Translations under genes and position numbers: made by a program
Shown here: positions 19,741-38,109 of the stretch, one piece after another
Numbering within the stretch: the first letter of the stretch is position 1
Layout: every line of letters starts with the position of its first letter
The notes under the pieces: generated by a model
The model's database searches: none
Seen by the model: only the letters and a program-made list of their open reading frames with translations
What the model was told of the DNA's origin: nothing
Assembly: GCA_005656395.1 (NCBI GenBank)
Contig: SRSI01000044.1
Coordinates: 1,302,001-1,366,000, forward strand
DNA length: 64,000 nucleotides
Reading direction: 5' to 3'
Source: Strongyloides papillosus
Taxonomy: Eukaryota > Nematoda > Chromadorea > Rhabditida > Strongyloididae

Positions 19741-21697
19741 CTATACAATTTTGTTCATCAAATTGATAGTTACATTTACCAAAGCGAATGCTGACCATAC
19801 AAAAACAACATAAGGCCAAAAACTATGTTGAAATGGACTAGCAAACTTATTTTTGACATCCTCATTTAATTGTTTCTTTGCTATCGCTCTAGCTCCAATA
19901 ACTACTAAACATGGAATGATAAATTGAACTCCAACACCTGGGTAAGATCCTGTAATGCATGCCAAGAATAAAACATTCTCCGTTGATAATGATAAAAACG
20001 TTGGCAAGGCAATAGCAACTATTGGTATAATAATATTTGAAAAAAATTTATTTTCACCATTTCTATTAACCGTTCTTGTTCCAGCATTACCTGTTCTTTC
20101 CTCCCTATCAGATTCTTCATTATCTGAATCACTTAAAAGACGTTCAGTTTCAATATCATTATTGGAAGATAACCTAAAATGTTTCCCTCTACATGTTTTC
20201 TTAAGATTTCAAAAAAAAATATCCGAAAAATGGTATAAAATTACAAACATCAAATGAGCACAGTAGTTTTTTTTATAAAGTAAAAAAAAACTACATCACA
20301 AAGGGTAATTTAAAAAACAATTAGTTTGTTTAAAACTAACTATTTTAAAATAGGGTAAATAAAAAGGTAAAATAATATTTGAAAAAGGTAAAAATAGGTG
20401 AAACATGCAAAAAGGAAACATGCTCAAACAACCACACAAAAATAGGTTGGAAAGTAAAAATACCTATAAAACTTACGTTTGTCCTTGTACAGCAACCATC
20501 TTTGACAATACTCTAAGATTGTTAATAAGAGTAATTGCAACAATAGGATAGTTTGTTGTTAATGTAAAAACTGGAAATAGTGCCAAAAAATAGTCAATAA
20601 TTTTATAAAATGCAGTGTTATTTGAATCATGAAGAAAATTTAATGTATAAATATCTTGTGCACGTTTAAATGCAAAAGCACCTGTTGTTGATAATGTAAC
20701 ATAAAATCCAAGTACAACTACATAAATTATAAAGAGATTTCTGTAAAGATTTGTCTTATTTTTCATTGGTGTAACAAGTGATGGAATTGAATGATGGCAC
20801 ATAAATGAGTACACAGAAACACCAAAAAGATTTCCGAAATTATTCCATTCAAATGCTGGTGGTTTTCCTTGTGCTCCTTCTTTACCCAATTGAATTGATG
20901 CTAAAATAATCATTAATGAAAATGCTGTCCATCTTGAGATTGTTGTTGATAACTGTATGTATTTTGTTTTTGTTATTCCAATAATAATCATAGGTATACA
21001 AAATGAAATAAATAGTAAAACACACATGCGATAAACAACAAATCTTGTGAAAAATGGTGGCCAGTGATTGTGACATGGGGAATCAACTGAAGTAACAATA
21101 GTTGTGTTAACAGATCCACAAACAATATTCATTAATGATTTAGGAACTGTTGTTGAATAAATAGCTAAATCACCGAATAAATAGATTGTAAGAGATAAAT
21201 AACAAAAAAAGACTCCAAAACGATTTTTTATTAAATTAGACATTTCACTCTATAAATATTAAAACCATAAACTTATTTGAATACCAAAAAATAAACATAC
21301 CACTTCAACTTTCTCTACAATATTATAAGAAAACATCTCATTTTGTGAGTTTGAATTTTCACCTTCCACATTTGTTGTAGTATTATCTTGATTTTGAAAT
21401 TTTTTTGATTTTCCATTTTTACAAATTAAGGCATTTGATACACTCATTGCTTCAATAATAAAAGTTGCGCATATATAAGATATCAATGCTGAGATACCAA
21501 GCAATATTATTGACAAAGCATAACCTGCCGTTTGAAAAGCTTTCGGTAGAGCTAATGCTCCAGTTCCGACAATTAAATTAAAAACATACAATAATCCAAT
21601 CTATAAATAATTTATAAAAAATATCTCTTTTCATTTTAAGCTAACTTACAGGAGTAGAATATGTTTGACCCGCACCAATATCTGTGACTCCTGCCAT
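19741..21697 (-). CDS. TMEM104-like amino-acid-transporter-fold membrane protein
   Basis: Four exons (21697-21650, 21600-21301, 21249-20477, 20173-19741) join in phase to a 517-residue protein, close to the length of human TMEM104 (about 496). The start MAGVTDIGAGQTYSTP precedes IGLLYVFNLIVGTGALALP, the first transmembrane helix of the amino acid/auxin permease fold. Other conserved blocks are YLFGDLAIYSTTVPKSLM, GVSVYSFMCHHSIPSL, ALFPVFTLTTNYPI and, near the end, the ITGSYPGVGVQFIIPCLVV helix followed by HSFWPYVVFVW. About eleven hydrophobic helices are expected. An acidic Ser/Asp/Glu-rich loop (SDSDNEESDREE) is encoded at the start of exon 4. Introns are 49, 51, 227 and 303 nt class, with clean gt/ag ends. 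Orthology is by conserved blocks; the transported substrate is not established. Confidence 0.92.
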
Positions 21698-26965
<5,268 letters not shown>

Positions 26966-28780
26966 TTATGTCTTTTTTTTATTTGCAAAAGTTGACTTTG
27001 ACTTTTGATGATGAATTGGAGTGTTTTTAGTTGGTGCAACCTTTCCAATTGTTTGGTTTATTTGTTTTTGTTTAAATGGTTTTAATAACTTTGGTGGTAC
27101 GGTACCTTGATGTGGTGTTACACTGATAATCTTACCAATAGCTTTTGAACGTCCCTCTCTAAAGACTAATCGTGTACCTATACGTAAATATTCAGGATGT
27201 CGAATAAACCTAAATTTAACAGTATCTCTATCACCTGTACGAAGAACATCCTTTCCCATACTTATTATTTGTGCTGTTTGTCTAACAGATCCAACATGTA
27301 CCATAGCTTGATAATTTAATGCTATTGTTGTAGGGTGATGTAAAATAACAATTTCAGCCTCAAATTCATAACAAGAAATTGGATTTATTGTTGGTGACAA
27401 TAAAACCATTCCTTTTCTTACATCCTTTCTATTAATTTTTCTCATAGCAAATGATGCTGTTTGTCCTGCTTTGACACATGAAACTGGTAATCTTTTGCGA
27501 TGAATAGATTTAATTGGTACTGTTGTATAATTTCCAACTGGATCTGGTCCTAATAACATATTGTCGTTAAGTGATATCACTCCAGACATACATGTGCCGG
27601 ATATAACCGTACCAACACCACCAACAGTGTAAATTTCATCAATTTGAAACTCTGGTGGTCCTTCTGTGGAGTGTTGTCTCCACAATGGAATTATGTTAAG
27701 AAATCTTCTTAATAAATCAATATTCTTTCCAGTAACATTTGATACTTGGAAGATCGGGCAGATTTTTCCATTATGGAAATTGACAGCACACTCAATAACG
27801 TCATTCTCATTATTAACAATAATTGGACGTTTTCTAGCACCAGGGCTTTTCATCAATTTATTTAAATTTTGTATTGTTTGTGCCAATATATTCTCAGGAC
27901 ACATATCAATTTTTGTTATTACAGCAAATACTGGAACATGTAATGATAATGCAATCGTTAAATGTTCTTTTGTTGTTCCAATTATTCCAGCATTTGCACC
28001 AATCATTATCATAGAATAATCAGGAACATGTCCTGTCATACCAAAAATGGTTGTTTTTAAATATTTTTCATGTCCTGCGAGATCAATAAAAGTGACCACT
28101 TTAGCAGATTCTCTACATATTGTTGTCCAATCTAGATGTCCACTATGTGGATTGGGATTATTGACAATATCACCATCAATATTGAATCCTAAAATATCAT
28201 TACTTACAGATGATGTTCTTCCTGTCTCAAATTCATGTTTGTGACGGAATAGTTTCTGTCTTGCTTGCCCTCTACCATCATCTAATGCATTATGTGTTAA
28301 AACACCTAATAATGTACTTTTCCCAGCATCCACATTTCCAACAACAGCAACACGTACTTCAATAAAATCTGTCTCAACTGTCTTTTCTCTTACCAATGCA
28401 ATTTCTGTGCACTTATTTGCTCTCATAACTTTTGTCATTAAATTTTTATTAACTGCACCTATCTCTTTTATCACCAATTCGTGATTCCTTTTGGCGATCT
28501 CAAGTTGATCACGTGTCAATCCTTTTTCCTCATCCATTTCCTCTTCTAAACTTTTACCAATTTCAATAATCGTTTCACCTTCACCAGCTAGTAGTTGTTC
28601 CTTTAAATGTTCTTTGTACCTTTGAATGGCTTCAGAATTCATTCTAATAAGAAATTGAGTATCAAGACATGCTTCTTTTGCGGCCTCACTATCAAATATA
28701 CTAAATTCACCCTCCATCATGTCATCGTTACTATTAAAAAGTGCAGCAACTAAGGCGGCTTTATTTTCATCCGATGCCAT
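26966..28780 (-). CDS. GTP-binding protein 1 (GTPBP1/CGP-1 family translational GTPase)
   Basis: A single 604-codon exon. The G1 loop GNVDAGKST is at residues 148-156, the G3 motif DLAGHEKY at 233-240 and the G4 motif TKID at 289-292, followed by beta-barrel domains II and III with blocks such as [19 protein letters not shown] and [14 protein letters not shown]. The N-terminal 140 residues are acidic and helical, as in GTPBP1/2. The family is related to elongation factor Tu and has been linked to exosome-mediated mRNA decay and to resolving stalled ribosomes by delivering tRNA. The C-terminal 45 residues are basic and lysine-rich. The gene is intronless over its whole coding length, unlike its neighbours. 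The start at 28780 is the first ATG of the frame. Identification is strong; GTPBP1 rather than GTPBP2 is by overall resemblance. Confidence 0.93.
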   Translation of the reverse strand: MASDENKAALVAALFNSNDDMMEGEFSIFDSEAAKEACLDTQFLIRMNSEAIQRYKEHLKEQLLAGEGETIIEIGKSLEEEMDEEKGLTRDQLEIAKRNHELVIKEIGAVNKNLMTKVMRANKCTEIALVREKTVETDFIEVRVAVVGNVDAGKSTLLGVLTHNALDDGRGQARQKLFRHKHEFETGRTSSVSNDILGFNIDGDIVNNPNPHSGHLDWTTICRESAKVVTFIDLAGHEKYLKTTIFGMTGHVPDYSMIMIGANAGIIGTTKEHLTIALSLHVPVFAVITKIDMCPENILAQTIQNLNKLMKSPGARKRPIIVNNENDVIECAVNFHNGKICPIFQVSNVTGKNIDLLRRFLNIIPLWRQHSTEGPPEFQIDEIYTVGGVGTVISGTCMSGVISLNDNMLLGPDPVGNYTTVPIKSIHRKRLPVSCVKAGQTASFAMRKINRKDVRKGMVLLSPTINPISCYEFEAEIVILHHPTTIALNYQAMVHVGSVRQTAQIISMGKDVLRTGDRDTVKFRFIRHPEYLRIGTRLVFREGRSKAIGKIISVTPHQGTVPPKLLKPFKQKQINQTIGKVAPTKNTPIHHQKSKSTFANKKKT

Positions 28781-31163
28781 CCTTACTTCTCTACACTCCT
28801 TTTTTTACTCTATAATAAAATTAATCTATAAAAATACATTAAATCGTTTAATAAAGATACAAAGAACTAAAGATAATGTGACAGTATCTTTTAACGAACA
28901 ATATACTTTGAGATTAAACAAAAATAAGCACAAAATATTTGATAAATACCATACAAGGTTGGATGATAAAAAATTTGTTTATTTGAATATTTACCATTTA
29001 TATTTAGAAAAAAAAATTAACTTCGTTGGATATATTATATATCAAGTAAATAGGTCGAAGATATATAGGAACATTATTCAACAATTAATGAAACAAATTT
29101 CACATAGAAGTTGTTATTGTTAATAATAACATAAAAAGAAATCTAATTTAAAATACAATAAAAAGATGACTTATATAATAATCAAAGATGATGAAATAGT
29201 ATGAAATATTTTGAAATTGTTTGTTGAATGAAGGTGAAATAATTTGTTGGAAAAAGTAGATATAAACTTGAATTAGTTATTTATAAAACAAACTGATTAT
29301 GATAAGAAGTAACATTAACAAAAAATTTTTTCTTTATAAAATAATTCTAGTGATTATTTTTTTCCTGTGAAATGTCAAAAAAACTGTGTTGATTTATATT
29401 AATATGCGACACTTTCGATATTATATTTTAATGTGAACTACATGTTTTTACCTTCAATTACTTTATCTAATGTTAGATAAAACAAAACAATACTATGTAA
29501 CGAAAAAATTATTTAACATTTAATTATAAGGAAAGATAGACTACAACATGCTGTTGTTTGCTTGGATATAATATACTTTTATTAGTCAAATTCAATAAAT
29601 GGAATAAAAAAAAGATAACCAACGGGATATAATAAATAATGAGATAAACATTTTCACACGTCAACATAAAATTTACTTCCTTTTTTCACTAATATTCTTA
29701 CTTTATAAAAGATATTTGAGGAATATTTTGGTAGGTAGTTTTCAAATGTCATAGAATGAAAGCACGCGAAGAGATATCGCTACATCAATGAATTAAATTA
29801 TACATAGACAGAAAGTGAACATGTGTTTAGAAGAACAAACAAAATGATTTTTTTTATTGAAACATTGTAAATCAATATAACGATAAAATATATATTTCAT
29901 TGAAATATTTCCTTGTAAATGTTAAATTTAAAATTATTATAAGATATGCTTCATAAAGTTTTATTGACATAATATATGTTTATTAACTTATTATTAAAAA
30001 AGATAAAATATAATAAGAATATTTTTCATTATTTTGAAACTTAAAGTGATTAAAAAAGATTTTATTATAAAAAGACAAATATTAAATGGAGAAATTTATA
30101 GAAGATTTACAAAGAACTTCAATGAGTATTTACAAACTATTACAATGTACAATAAAAGTGTAACAATCAATTTGAATGGTTACAAAATGTATGAAAAATA
30201 ATTAAAAATCTATTTAAAAGATATATATAAGAGATACAAATAATACATAATTATTGAGCCGATTAAATTCTAAATATCTGTACAAATCAAAAAAAATTTT
30301 TTTTTGCATTTTTATATTAACCATCAGAAAATCCAAAAGTCCATCTATGTGCTTGGCCAAAAAACAATAAAAATATAACATTTTTGATCTATCCGTTGAA
30401 AGAAGTAAAAAAAAATAATCTATATAAATAAATTTTTTATTGTAATATATAACATATATCATACAAAATTACACAGAGATGGCAAAAATTAAAAAAAAAT
30501 TTTTTTGTCTTTTTCTATTACTGTGCTCCAACCCGTCATTAAAGACATCACAATTAAATTAATGGGGATAAAATATATATCTATATGAAATTTCACAATT
30601 TCTTATGATAGCCGTCAGTGAAAGTAGGTTTGAAAGTTGAGACTACTCAATGATTAAACATCGATAAATAATGTTAACAAAAAGTTTCAATGAAGTGTAT
30701 TTTTTGACAAATTATTAGAATAAAAAATAAGATGAAAAGAAAGAACATGAATGGAAGCTGATTAAAAAATTTGAGTGTGGATGAGTTGTTGAGCATACAA
30801 TGACTTGCAATGTACTTTTACAATGAATACAAATATTTTGTTCATTAAATAAAAATAAGAAAAGTGTTATACTTCTTTTTCTTAAAAATTGAATAATTTC
30901 ACATAATTAGACACATAAAAGATATGGTGTATAATAAGGAGAAAAAAAAGTATATAAATTCTAGACGGATAGACATTTTTTGGTTTGGCAAGACATATGT
31001 TGCTTGTGATAGGCACTGAATTTACTATCAATGACTATAGATGAGATTTAACTTTTAGAAGATGGTGTTGAATGATTAAAAATAAGAAAGAAATGAAGAA
31101 GAAATAAATGATCCTAGAAAATGAAGAAAAAGTTTTGTCATCAACAAATGTGATAAATATTAA
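28781..31163. other. Intergenic, no gene seen
   Basis: About 2.4 kb of AT-rich DNA. A plus-strand frame at 28719-29123 overlaps the antisense end of GTPBP1 and looks incidental. A minus-strand frame at 30214-30462 is low in complexity. Confidence 0.6.
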
Positions 31164-34036
31164 TTAAGCAGTAAAGTCAAACTCTCGTGTTTTCATAAGA
31201 TATGGCCAAGCAACTACTGGATGATTTTCTTTAACTAAAATAACCCGTCCCTCCTTAAAAGGTGAGACATCATCTTTTATCTCACTTTTTTGTAATTTTC
31301 TTTGCAATTCCTCTATCGATGGAACATTACAATATTTATCCCATGAAAAGTTATTGGTTTGTGAATTTTTATTTTGTGGTGTATACGAATTTATTGGTGC
31401 CCTTTTTGTTTTAAATGATGATACGGATGACATTAGCTGTTGTTTACTTTCACATCTAGGGTCTTTTTTAATTTCATCCATGGTCTTTCCGGTTTTTTGT
31501 ACTGATCCTTGTGATGTTTCTTTTTGCGACAAATATGTAGTTAAACCTCTTTTGTCATCTTTAGGTAAACTTTTTGATTTATTAACAGAATCAATAATAG
31601 GAGATACTTTCCTACTGTTATTGATAAAATTAGATGAAAAACGACTATTTGATTCCTATAAATAGACAAAAAATTTTGTTATGATCAAACTATACTGATA
31701 TGTCAAACATACATCTGTATCATCATCTGTAAATACATTGGGCGAATTTGATTTCATTGATATTGGTGTATCTGGTTTTGGAACATCATCTCGTACAACA
31801 ATATCGGTTATCAAAGCCGAAGTTTTTTGAATGTTTTTACGTCTAGATGCTAAAATATTAAGAGTATTACCACTGGGTGAAGAAACAGTAGATGAAGAGG
31901 ATGATCTTGAGATAACTGATTCACTACGCTCAAAACGTCCTTTCTTTGGCTCATATACTGGTATTGAAGATTTTGTCTCTCCAGTTAATGATGCCAAAAT
32001 ATTATCATTATCCTTCTTTCCATTAACCTCAACTAATTTACGTTTTCGTGCACTTGAATTATCTGTAATATTTGAAAGAATATCCTTTTTATTTAAATTA
32101 TCAGTTACTTCCCCTTGAGGTGACCCATCACATGGAGGAGATTGAATATTTCGTAATGGCTGCCATTTTTTGATTAATTTACGGCAGCGTTTAGATAATG
32201 CTGGTTTATCATTACATAATGCTTTTCTAATTTCATTGATATCACGTCCAACCCTTGTTTGCTTTAATAAAAACGATTAATAAATGATACAAATTCCCGA
32301 TTATTATTTTTTTAGTGATAGCATATTTAAAATATAATACACATTATTTTAATAAAAAATATATCTATTAATATTACATATAGTCTATTTAATGAAGAAT
32401 ATCATATTCATAAAACAAGATATTAAAATTTAAAAAAAATATTTCGTATTAACAGTGTGTATATATCAAAGATAAAAAAATTAAAACTATAAAACATAAT
32501 TAAAAAAAAATAGGGAAGAGAAGACCATATGGAAATCTCTTAATTTTATTGAAACAACGTCATCATAAAAAATCATATATTTTAAATTGATCATTATTAA
32601 AAACAAGTTAATTATATTATAATTCATCAGCCTCCGGAAAATGATTGTTTTTTTTGGTAGTTATTTTATATTTTCTGGATACTAAAAAAAGATGAAGCTG
32701 GTTTTATGATGTACTAATAGAAATATGTACATCAAAAATCATGTATCTTAACACTATTCTTAATAAACAAAATTTGCTTAATTGAATTATTTAACTTTCA
32801 TCAATTAAAAAAGTTTTATTTTTATTTAAATTATATACATATATCTTACAATAAATTGCTATTTTATTATTATTATATTTACATTTTTTTATTTTTAACA
32901 AAAAAAGAAACTCTCCAACTGTCATATATTCTCTTAACAGTATATATAAAAAATTAATCTCTTTTTTTGGGATAAAAGATTCCTAACAAAAAAAGAGAAA
33001 AATTAAGTAAAACATTTGTATGTGGAATTAAAATGCAAATTACAAAATTCCATTATATAACGAAAATAAAGAAAGAAAGATAAATATTATATATTGGTTA
33101 AAGTGGTATATACATATATGTAAAAGATTATCTCTAGTGATATTCTCTTTTTCTCTTCTAGTAGAATTTTTCTGACATTAAAATGCATATTTATATTATA
33201 CTATAGTTATAGAAATGGATTTCTATGACTTAGTTTAAAATGACAACTATTATATACATATATACATTATTTCAAAATACAACTTCGATTTTATAATATA
33301 CAATGTTAGAGAAATGAGAAAATGGTTTTAATCTGACGCGAGTCAGCCTCTATTTTTATGAAAAAGACAACCACCTCTCAACACGTCTCAGCATTTGTGA
33401 TGATGTGGTGGATCAGTAAAGATGATGTGTCTTGCCTTCTCAGTGCAAAAATTTTTTTTGTTCTATCGATTTATCTTTTTTCTACTATATTTCATCGTAT
33501 AGACAGATATATCTGTAAAATAGGCCTAGCTCTATTTCTAAATAGAAAAAAAATAACAATTATCATTACAAAATTGCACAAATTTTTTTTTAAATAATAC
33601 AGTGCAATATATTAATGACAATAGTTATAGATAGAATTTGAAAATAAACAAAATATTATTAGTTCGAGTGACTTACCTCTAAAACTTTCCATGGCATATC
33701 CAATTTTTCAAAATATGTTATCACTTCATCAAGTAACACATAATTTCGCTGAAAAAATATGATAAGCATACATGATCAAAGTTCATAAAATCATAACAAG
33801 TTTAGAGACTCATAAGGTTTTTAAACTTAAGGTTAAAAAAGATATTATTTTCAAAACTTAAGAACCTTTTAAATAAACTAGTAAAAAAAACCCAAAATTT
33901 AAAATAGTTATCTTACATTCTCTAGGCCTTTTTGAAGATCTTTTTGATACTTCTCAACCTTAACCATCGTTCTTTGTAATGTTTCCTTATCGGGTAAAAG
34001 ATCATGAGCAGAAAATTTACTTTTACCCTGATCCAT
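31164..34036 (-). CDS. MED26-like protein with TFIIS N-terminal (LW) domain
   Basis: Five exons (34036-33917, 33748-33677, 32261-31713, 31655-31164; all junctions phase 0) encode 410 residues in four coding blocks. Residues 1-40 start MDQGKSKFSAHDLLPD. Residues 41 to about 100 form a TFIIS N-terminal domain: LLDEVITYFEKLDMPWKVLE, then TRVGRDINEIRKAL, then LSKRCRKLIKKWQPL. This helical bundle is shared by TFIIS, elongin A, IWS1, PPP1R10 and Mediator subunit MED26. There is no zinc ribbon, so it is not TFIIS. A long Ser-rich disordered middle and a short hydrophobic end (EGRVILVKENHPVVAWPYL) fit MED26 best, in which the C-terminal part binds core Mediator. Intron 2 is about 1.4 kb. The domain is secure; MED26 identity is inferred and PNUTS-like or elongin-like alternatives remain. 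The coding blocks number four; no separate fifth exon was found in the leader. Confidence 0.75.
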
Positions 34037-34734
34037 TTTATTAAATTGGGAAGTATAATTAGATGCAGTACAAGCAACCATCACCAAAGTGTGTTTTCTC
34101 CGTCTGAAATGTTAGTATTAATTTTCTTTTTATTTATACTATTCTAAAATCGATTATCGTGTTCTCTGACAATGGGTGGAGATAGAGATAAAAATTTTAA
34201 AACGCACATTAACCTATATACGAGAGTAGTAAAAAATATAACAAATTCTTATGTGAATCATAAATACATAACTCTTAAATGTATAGAGAAAAAGAGAAGT
34301 ATACACAAGAAGGGAGATTAAAATGTAACGATGTATACGTAGATAGACAAATATTATAAATATACTTAATGTATGTATAGTAGCTTATTTTGAAATAATG
34401 CATATAATCCTCGTATAAAGAAAAATACAAATATGATACCTTGAATGAATTATTTTTATATTTATACAGCCTCAGTAAATGCAAATTTGTCATAACATAA
34501 AATTTGAATTTTTTTTATTGGAAATAGGAAGTTTTAAATTATTTAAATTTTAATATAACTTTAAAAAATTAAAAAAAACCCATAGTATTTATATCAATTA
34601 ATTTTAATTAACATTACTACTATATTCAGAAAATTTAATGTAACTAATAAGGATTAAATTTAAGTACAAAAAGTAATTCTAATATCCTATAATAATTTGA
34701 CTAAAAGTACTAGTATATTTCTTTCGCAAACAAA
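34037..34734. promoter_or_regulatory. Shared intergenic region between divergent MED26-like gene and IFT43
   Basis: About 700 bp separates the two start codons on opposite strands, so this stretch must hold both promoters or trans-splice leaders. No clear X-box (the RFX site common at cilia genes) or TATA box was recognised by eye. Confidence 0.5.
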
Positions 34735-35900
34735 ATGCGCAGAAGACAAAATAGTGAAAGAAATGATAAAGTTGAAACTTCACCATCTTCTGAGGATAGA
34801 AAAGATGACACCAGTAAGTTTTATCTATGAAGTTAAAGACCTTTTTTTTAACTCCATTTCATTTTTTTCTCCTTTCATTAAAATCACGACAATAAAAATG
34901 CATAATTTTAAACTGTGATGGTTTTAATAATGAAAAGAGATAACAAAAAAAATCTTTTAAAAGTTGTTTCTAGATGAAATTTATTTTCACTATAATAATG
35001 TAACAGTGAAAAAGTTTGTTTACATTTAAAAAATTGCACTACAATTGTACTTTTTTCTATCATAAACAAATGCTAAAATCATATTTTGTTGTCGTTGTCA
35101 TATAATCATGATTAAAAAATTATTGAGCAATATGTGTTACTCATCAATATAATTAATATATAAAATTAAAATTTTAGATGAAATTATACCAAATGTAAGA
35201 GTAAAGAATAACAATTTTGATGTTAAGAAGAAAGGAATTAAAACTAAATTTGAAGGATCAGGAATTAAAACATTCCTCAAGAAAACTGGTCAATCAGACA
35301 TCAAGGAGACACTAAAACGTCCATTAACCGGATTATTTCGTAAAACTCCAAAAGATGTTGATGTAAAAAATGAGGAAGTAACACAAAGCAATAGTAATAG
35401 TAGTATTAAAGACTCAGTTGTTCCATTTAACAAAGAATCATTTAGTACTGATGTAATTGAAATACATGGTACAGGAATGGATGACTCAGATGATTTAAAA
35501 CATGATACACCTCCACATGATAGAAGCCAATCATTGTTATCTTTAACAGTTATTGAGCCACCCAAATTAACAATGAGTGAAATGAATGCTATATACCCAC
35601 TAGAAATATTAAATAATAATGCATATAATCAATATAAAGTTGATGAAATAGGTATGATTTATAAAACATTTTTAAAAAAAATCACATGTGAATGGAACTT
35701 TTAAAATAATATATTTCATAATTATAGATCTAAATTATATAACACGCTTTATGTGGTTAGAGGATGAGTGTAATGATGAAAGTATTCCGTGGACATGGGA
35801 TTATTTATTTGCTAATGTCTCCTATGAAATGAGAGAAGAAACTATAGATGATGAAGATGAGGTAGAAGACATGTATAAAAACTCAACATTCATGACTTAA
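34735..35900 (+). CDS. Intraflagellar transport protein 43 (IFT-A subunit)
   Basis: Three exons (34735-34813, 35178-35651, 35728-35900) join in phase to 241 residues. The diagnostic part is the C-terminal 60 residues: DEIDLNYITRFMWLEDECND followed by PWTWDYLFANVSYEM. These match the conserved IFT43 end, in which an I-D-L...L-T-x-x-L segment is followed by an acidic stretch and W-x-W-D-x-L-F-x-x-V-S-x-E. The N-terminal half is basic and disordered (starts MRRRQNSERNDKVET), as in other IFT43 proteins. IFT43 is the small subunit of IFT-A, which carries retrograde cargo in cilia; in nematodes cilia occur only on sensory neurons. Length is slightly above the human protein (about 208). It is divergent from MED26-like on the other strand and 289 bp upstream of the fucosyltransferase. 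Confidence 0.87.
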
Positions 35901-36030
35901 CATACTCTTAAAATTCAAGCATTATATAAACTATATTTTTTCTAAATTTGATTTAGATATTTAAACATATAAAATTACAAAAAAAAAATGAAAATATAAC
36001 ACCTGATACAAAGATCTCGATATATAACAA

Positions 36031-36036
36031 ATAAAA
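36031..36036 (+). terminator. Candidate poly(A) signal for IFT43
   Basis: AATAAA about 130 bases after the IFT43 stop and followed by a T-rich run. Such hexamers are frequent by chance in this AT-rich DNA, so this is only a candidate. Confidence 0.35.
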
Positions 36037-36177
36037 GTTTTTTTCACGTTTTAGTTAATTTTTTTAGGCATTTTAAATGCCAAACATTCCATTTGTTTGG
36101 AGTTAGTACATCTACAACAATACGTTATTCTCTAACATATGACCTTAAGGATATTTTTCTCAAAACATTTTTAGTGA

Positions 36178-36186
36178 ATGGAATAA
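36178..36186 (+). promoter_or_regulatory. Minimal upstream ORF before the fucosyltransferase
   Basis: ATG GAA TAA lies directly after an acceptor-like catttttag and 4 bases before the main ATG at 36190. If the mRNA is spliced or trans-spliced at that acceptor, this two-codon ORF would be in the leader and could reduce initiation at the main start. Confidence 0.35.
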
Positions 36187-36189
36187 GAA

Positions 36190-37344
36190 ATGTGTCAAAA
36201 TATTAACTATAAAAAATGTTTTATTTCAATAATTTGTATAGCTGTCATTTATATACTATATTATCTAGAATGGAGTGATTTAGGTAGTAGGAAGAATGAT
36301 AAATTTATCCATGGAAGTGAATTTAAAAATAATAAAAAACAAATATTAGTATGGACAACATTTTTTGGTAGTGATGACCTTACTAATTTACAATGCAAAT
36401 CATTAAATTGTATTGTAACAAATAACAAAGCACTATTGTCTACCTCTGATGCCGTTATATTTCATTTTAGTGATATTAATCTAACTAATATACCTAATCG
36501 AACATTCCCAACACAAAAGTTTATCTACTTTACTATGGAAGCACCATTCTCAACATCATACTATAGTACACCAAAAGATTATTTTAACTGGTTAATGTCA
36601 TATAATAGAAAATCAGACATCTTATTTCAATATGGTAGTAGATGGATCAATGTTGGTGATAGAAATAATACTAATACTACTCATCGTCTAGACAATAACT
36701 ATAAAAATATTCTATCAAGTAAGAAGTATAAAGGAATAATAGGATTTATTTCAAATTGCGAAACAAATTCTGGAAGAGAACAAGTTATTGATAAATTATC
36801 AAAATATATAAAAATAGATATTTATGGTAAATGCTCAAATGATAGTGTAAAAAAAGTTAGTTGCCCTTCAAATGATAAAGAATGTGAAAAAGATTTAATA
36901 AATAGTTATTATTTTTATATTGCAATTGAAAATGCTCTATGTAATGATTACGTAACAGAAAAATATTGGTCTCGTTATATGTATAATTCTGTGCCAATTG
37001 TAATGAGACGCGATATTTATACCAATATTGGTATACCTAATTCATCACTAATTGCTATTAGTGATTATCAAACAAGTAAAGATATGGTAGTACATTTAAA
37101 TGATTTAATGAATAATAGTAAAAAATATTTAAAATATTTCGAGTATAGAAATAATAATAATATAACTGTTATGAATTGGGATCAATTTAATTTACAAAAT
37201 GGTGTATGTGCTTTATGTGACAAGTTAAATGATTACAGAAGTATATTATCACAGGAAAGAATATATGATGTATCAAAATTATATACAACTATTAATAATT
37301 GTACTAATGCGAAAAATGCTATTAATTTTGTAAAAGATTGGTAG
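36190..37344 (+). CDS. Alpha-1,3-fucosyltransferase (GT10 family)
   Basis: An intronless 384-codon frame. Residues 10-26 form one hydrophobic segment (FISIICIAVIYILYYL) after a short cytosolic start, giving the type II Golgi topology of glycosyltransferases. The catalytic domain shows the GT10 blocks: KFIYFTMEAPFSTSYY, FNWLMSYNRKSDI, IDIYGKC at 209-215 and FYIAIENALCNDYVTEKYW at 242-260, which is the nucleotide-sugar (GDP-fucose) binding signature. Several N-glycosylation sequons and a late C-x-L-C pair are present. It would transfer fucose from GDP-fucose onto N-glycan or related acceptors; nematodes have several such genes and the acceptor cannot be told from sequence. It follows IFT43 on the same strand after 289 bp, which allows but does not prove an operon. 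Confidence 0.93.
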   Translation: MCQNINYKKCFISIICIAVIYILYYLEWSDLGSRKNDKFIHGSEFKNNKKQILVWTTFFGSDDLTNLQCKSLNCIVTNNKALLSTSDAVIFHFSDINLTNIPNRTFPTQKFIYFTMEAPFSTSYYSTPKDYFNWLMSYNRKSDILFQYGSRWINVGDRNNTNTTHRLDNNYKNILSSKKYKGIIGFISNCETNSGREQVIDKLSKYIKIDIYGKCSNDSVKKVSCPSNDKECEKDLINSYYFYIAIENALCNDYVTEKYWSRYMYNSVPIVMRRDIYTNIGIPNSSLIAISDYQTSKDMVVHLNDLMNNSKKYLKYFEYRNNNNITVMNWDQFNLQNGVCALCDKLNDYRSILSQERIYDVSKLYTTINNCTNAKNAINFVKDW

Positions 37345-38109
37345 TAGTTTATTGTTTTAATTTATGGTAAAAATGCTTACATGTTAATACAAATATATAT
37401 AGAATTATTTTTTGATTTAAAAAATAATATAATAATAATTACACTACAACATTTGTTCACATGGAATATTGGAGATTTGAAAGAATAAATGTAATAAAGT
37501 GAAATATAAGAGGACAAAAAATTTAAAACAAACAGGTGGAGCTGGTACTTCCATGTGATGGCATTGAAAAGGGGTTAAAAATGAATAGCTCGCAAAAATC
37601 AATTTATTAGTACATATTTTATCACTACTCTACTCTTTTTTAAATATAATAATTAAAGTATAATAAATGTAAATATTTCATAAATTTATTTATTTTAAAA
37701 TTTAAACAGAAACAAAATCATTTTTGTGTATTTTTTTTATTAACTCAAGCTTTCGTTACATTACAAAATGGTTAAATATATAAAGTTTTGATTAACGAAG
37801 AATCAAGAAAAATATATATTAGTGAATTAATAAAAAAGCTATTTGCAAAATAGTTTTTTTTTTCTTTTTTCGAACCAAATGATATACAATTTTGTCTATT
37901 TTTGATAGGGATCGCTAAATTTTAAACATGACGTTGATATTAAATACAAAGTTTCATCTATATATTGATATTAAGTGAAAATATGTATGATTAATAATTG
38001 CCAATGTTAGATTTGTTTTTTGCCAAAAAAAGTTGAATATTGTTACAGAAAATATATCTAAATATTAAATATATATTGAATAATTTTTAACGTGTTTTGT
38101 TTCATAAAA
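37345..38109. other. Tail-to-tail region between fucosyltransferase and KCC
   Basis: About 765 bp that hold the 3' ends of two convergent genes. AATAAA-type hexamers occur near 37485-37497. No gene is seen. Confidence 0.5.

Noticed and set aside
33358..33597. 79-codon plus-strand frame inside the MED26-like intron
   Set aside because: No recognisable motif; lies in an intron of a gene on the other strand and looks incidental.
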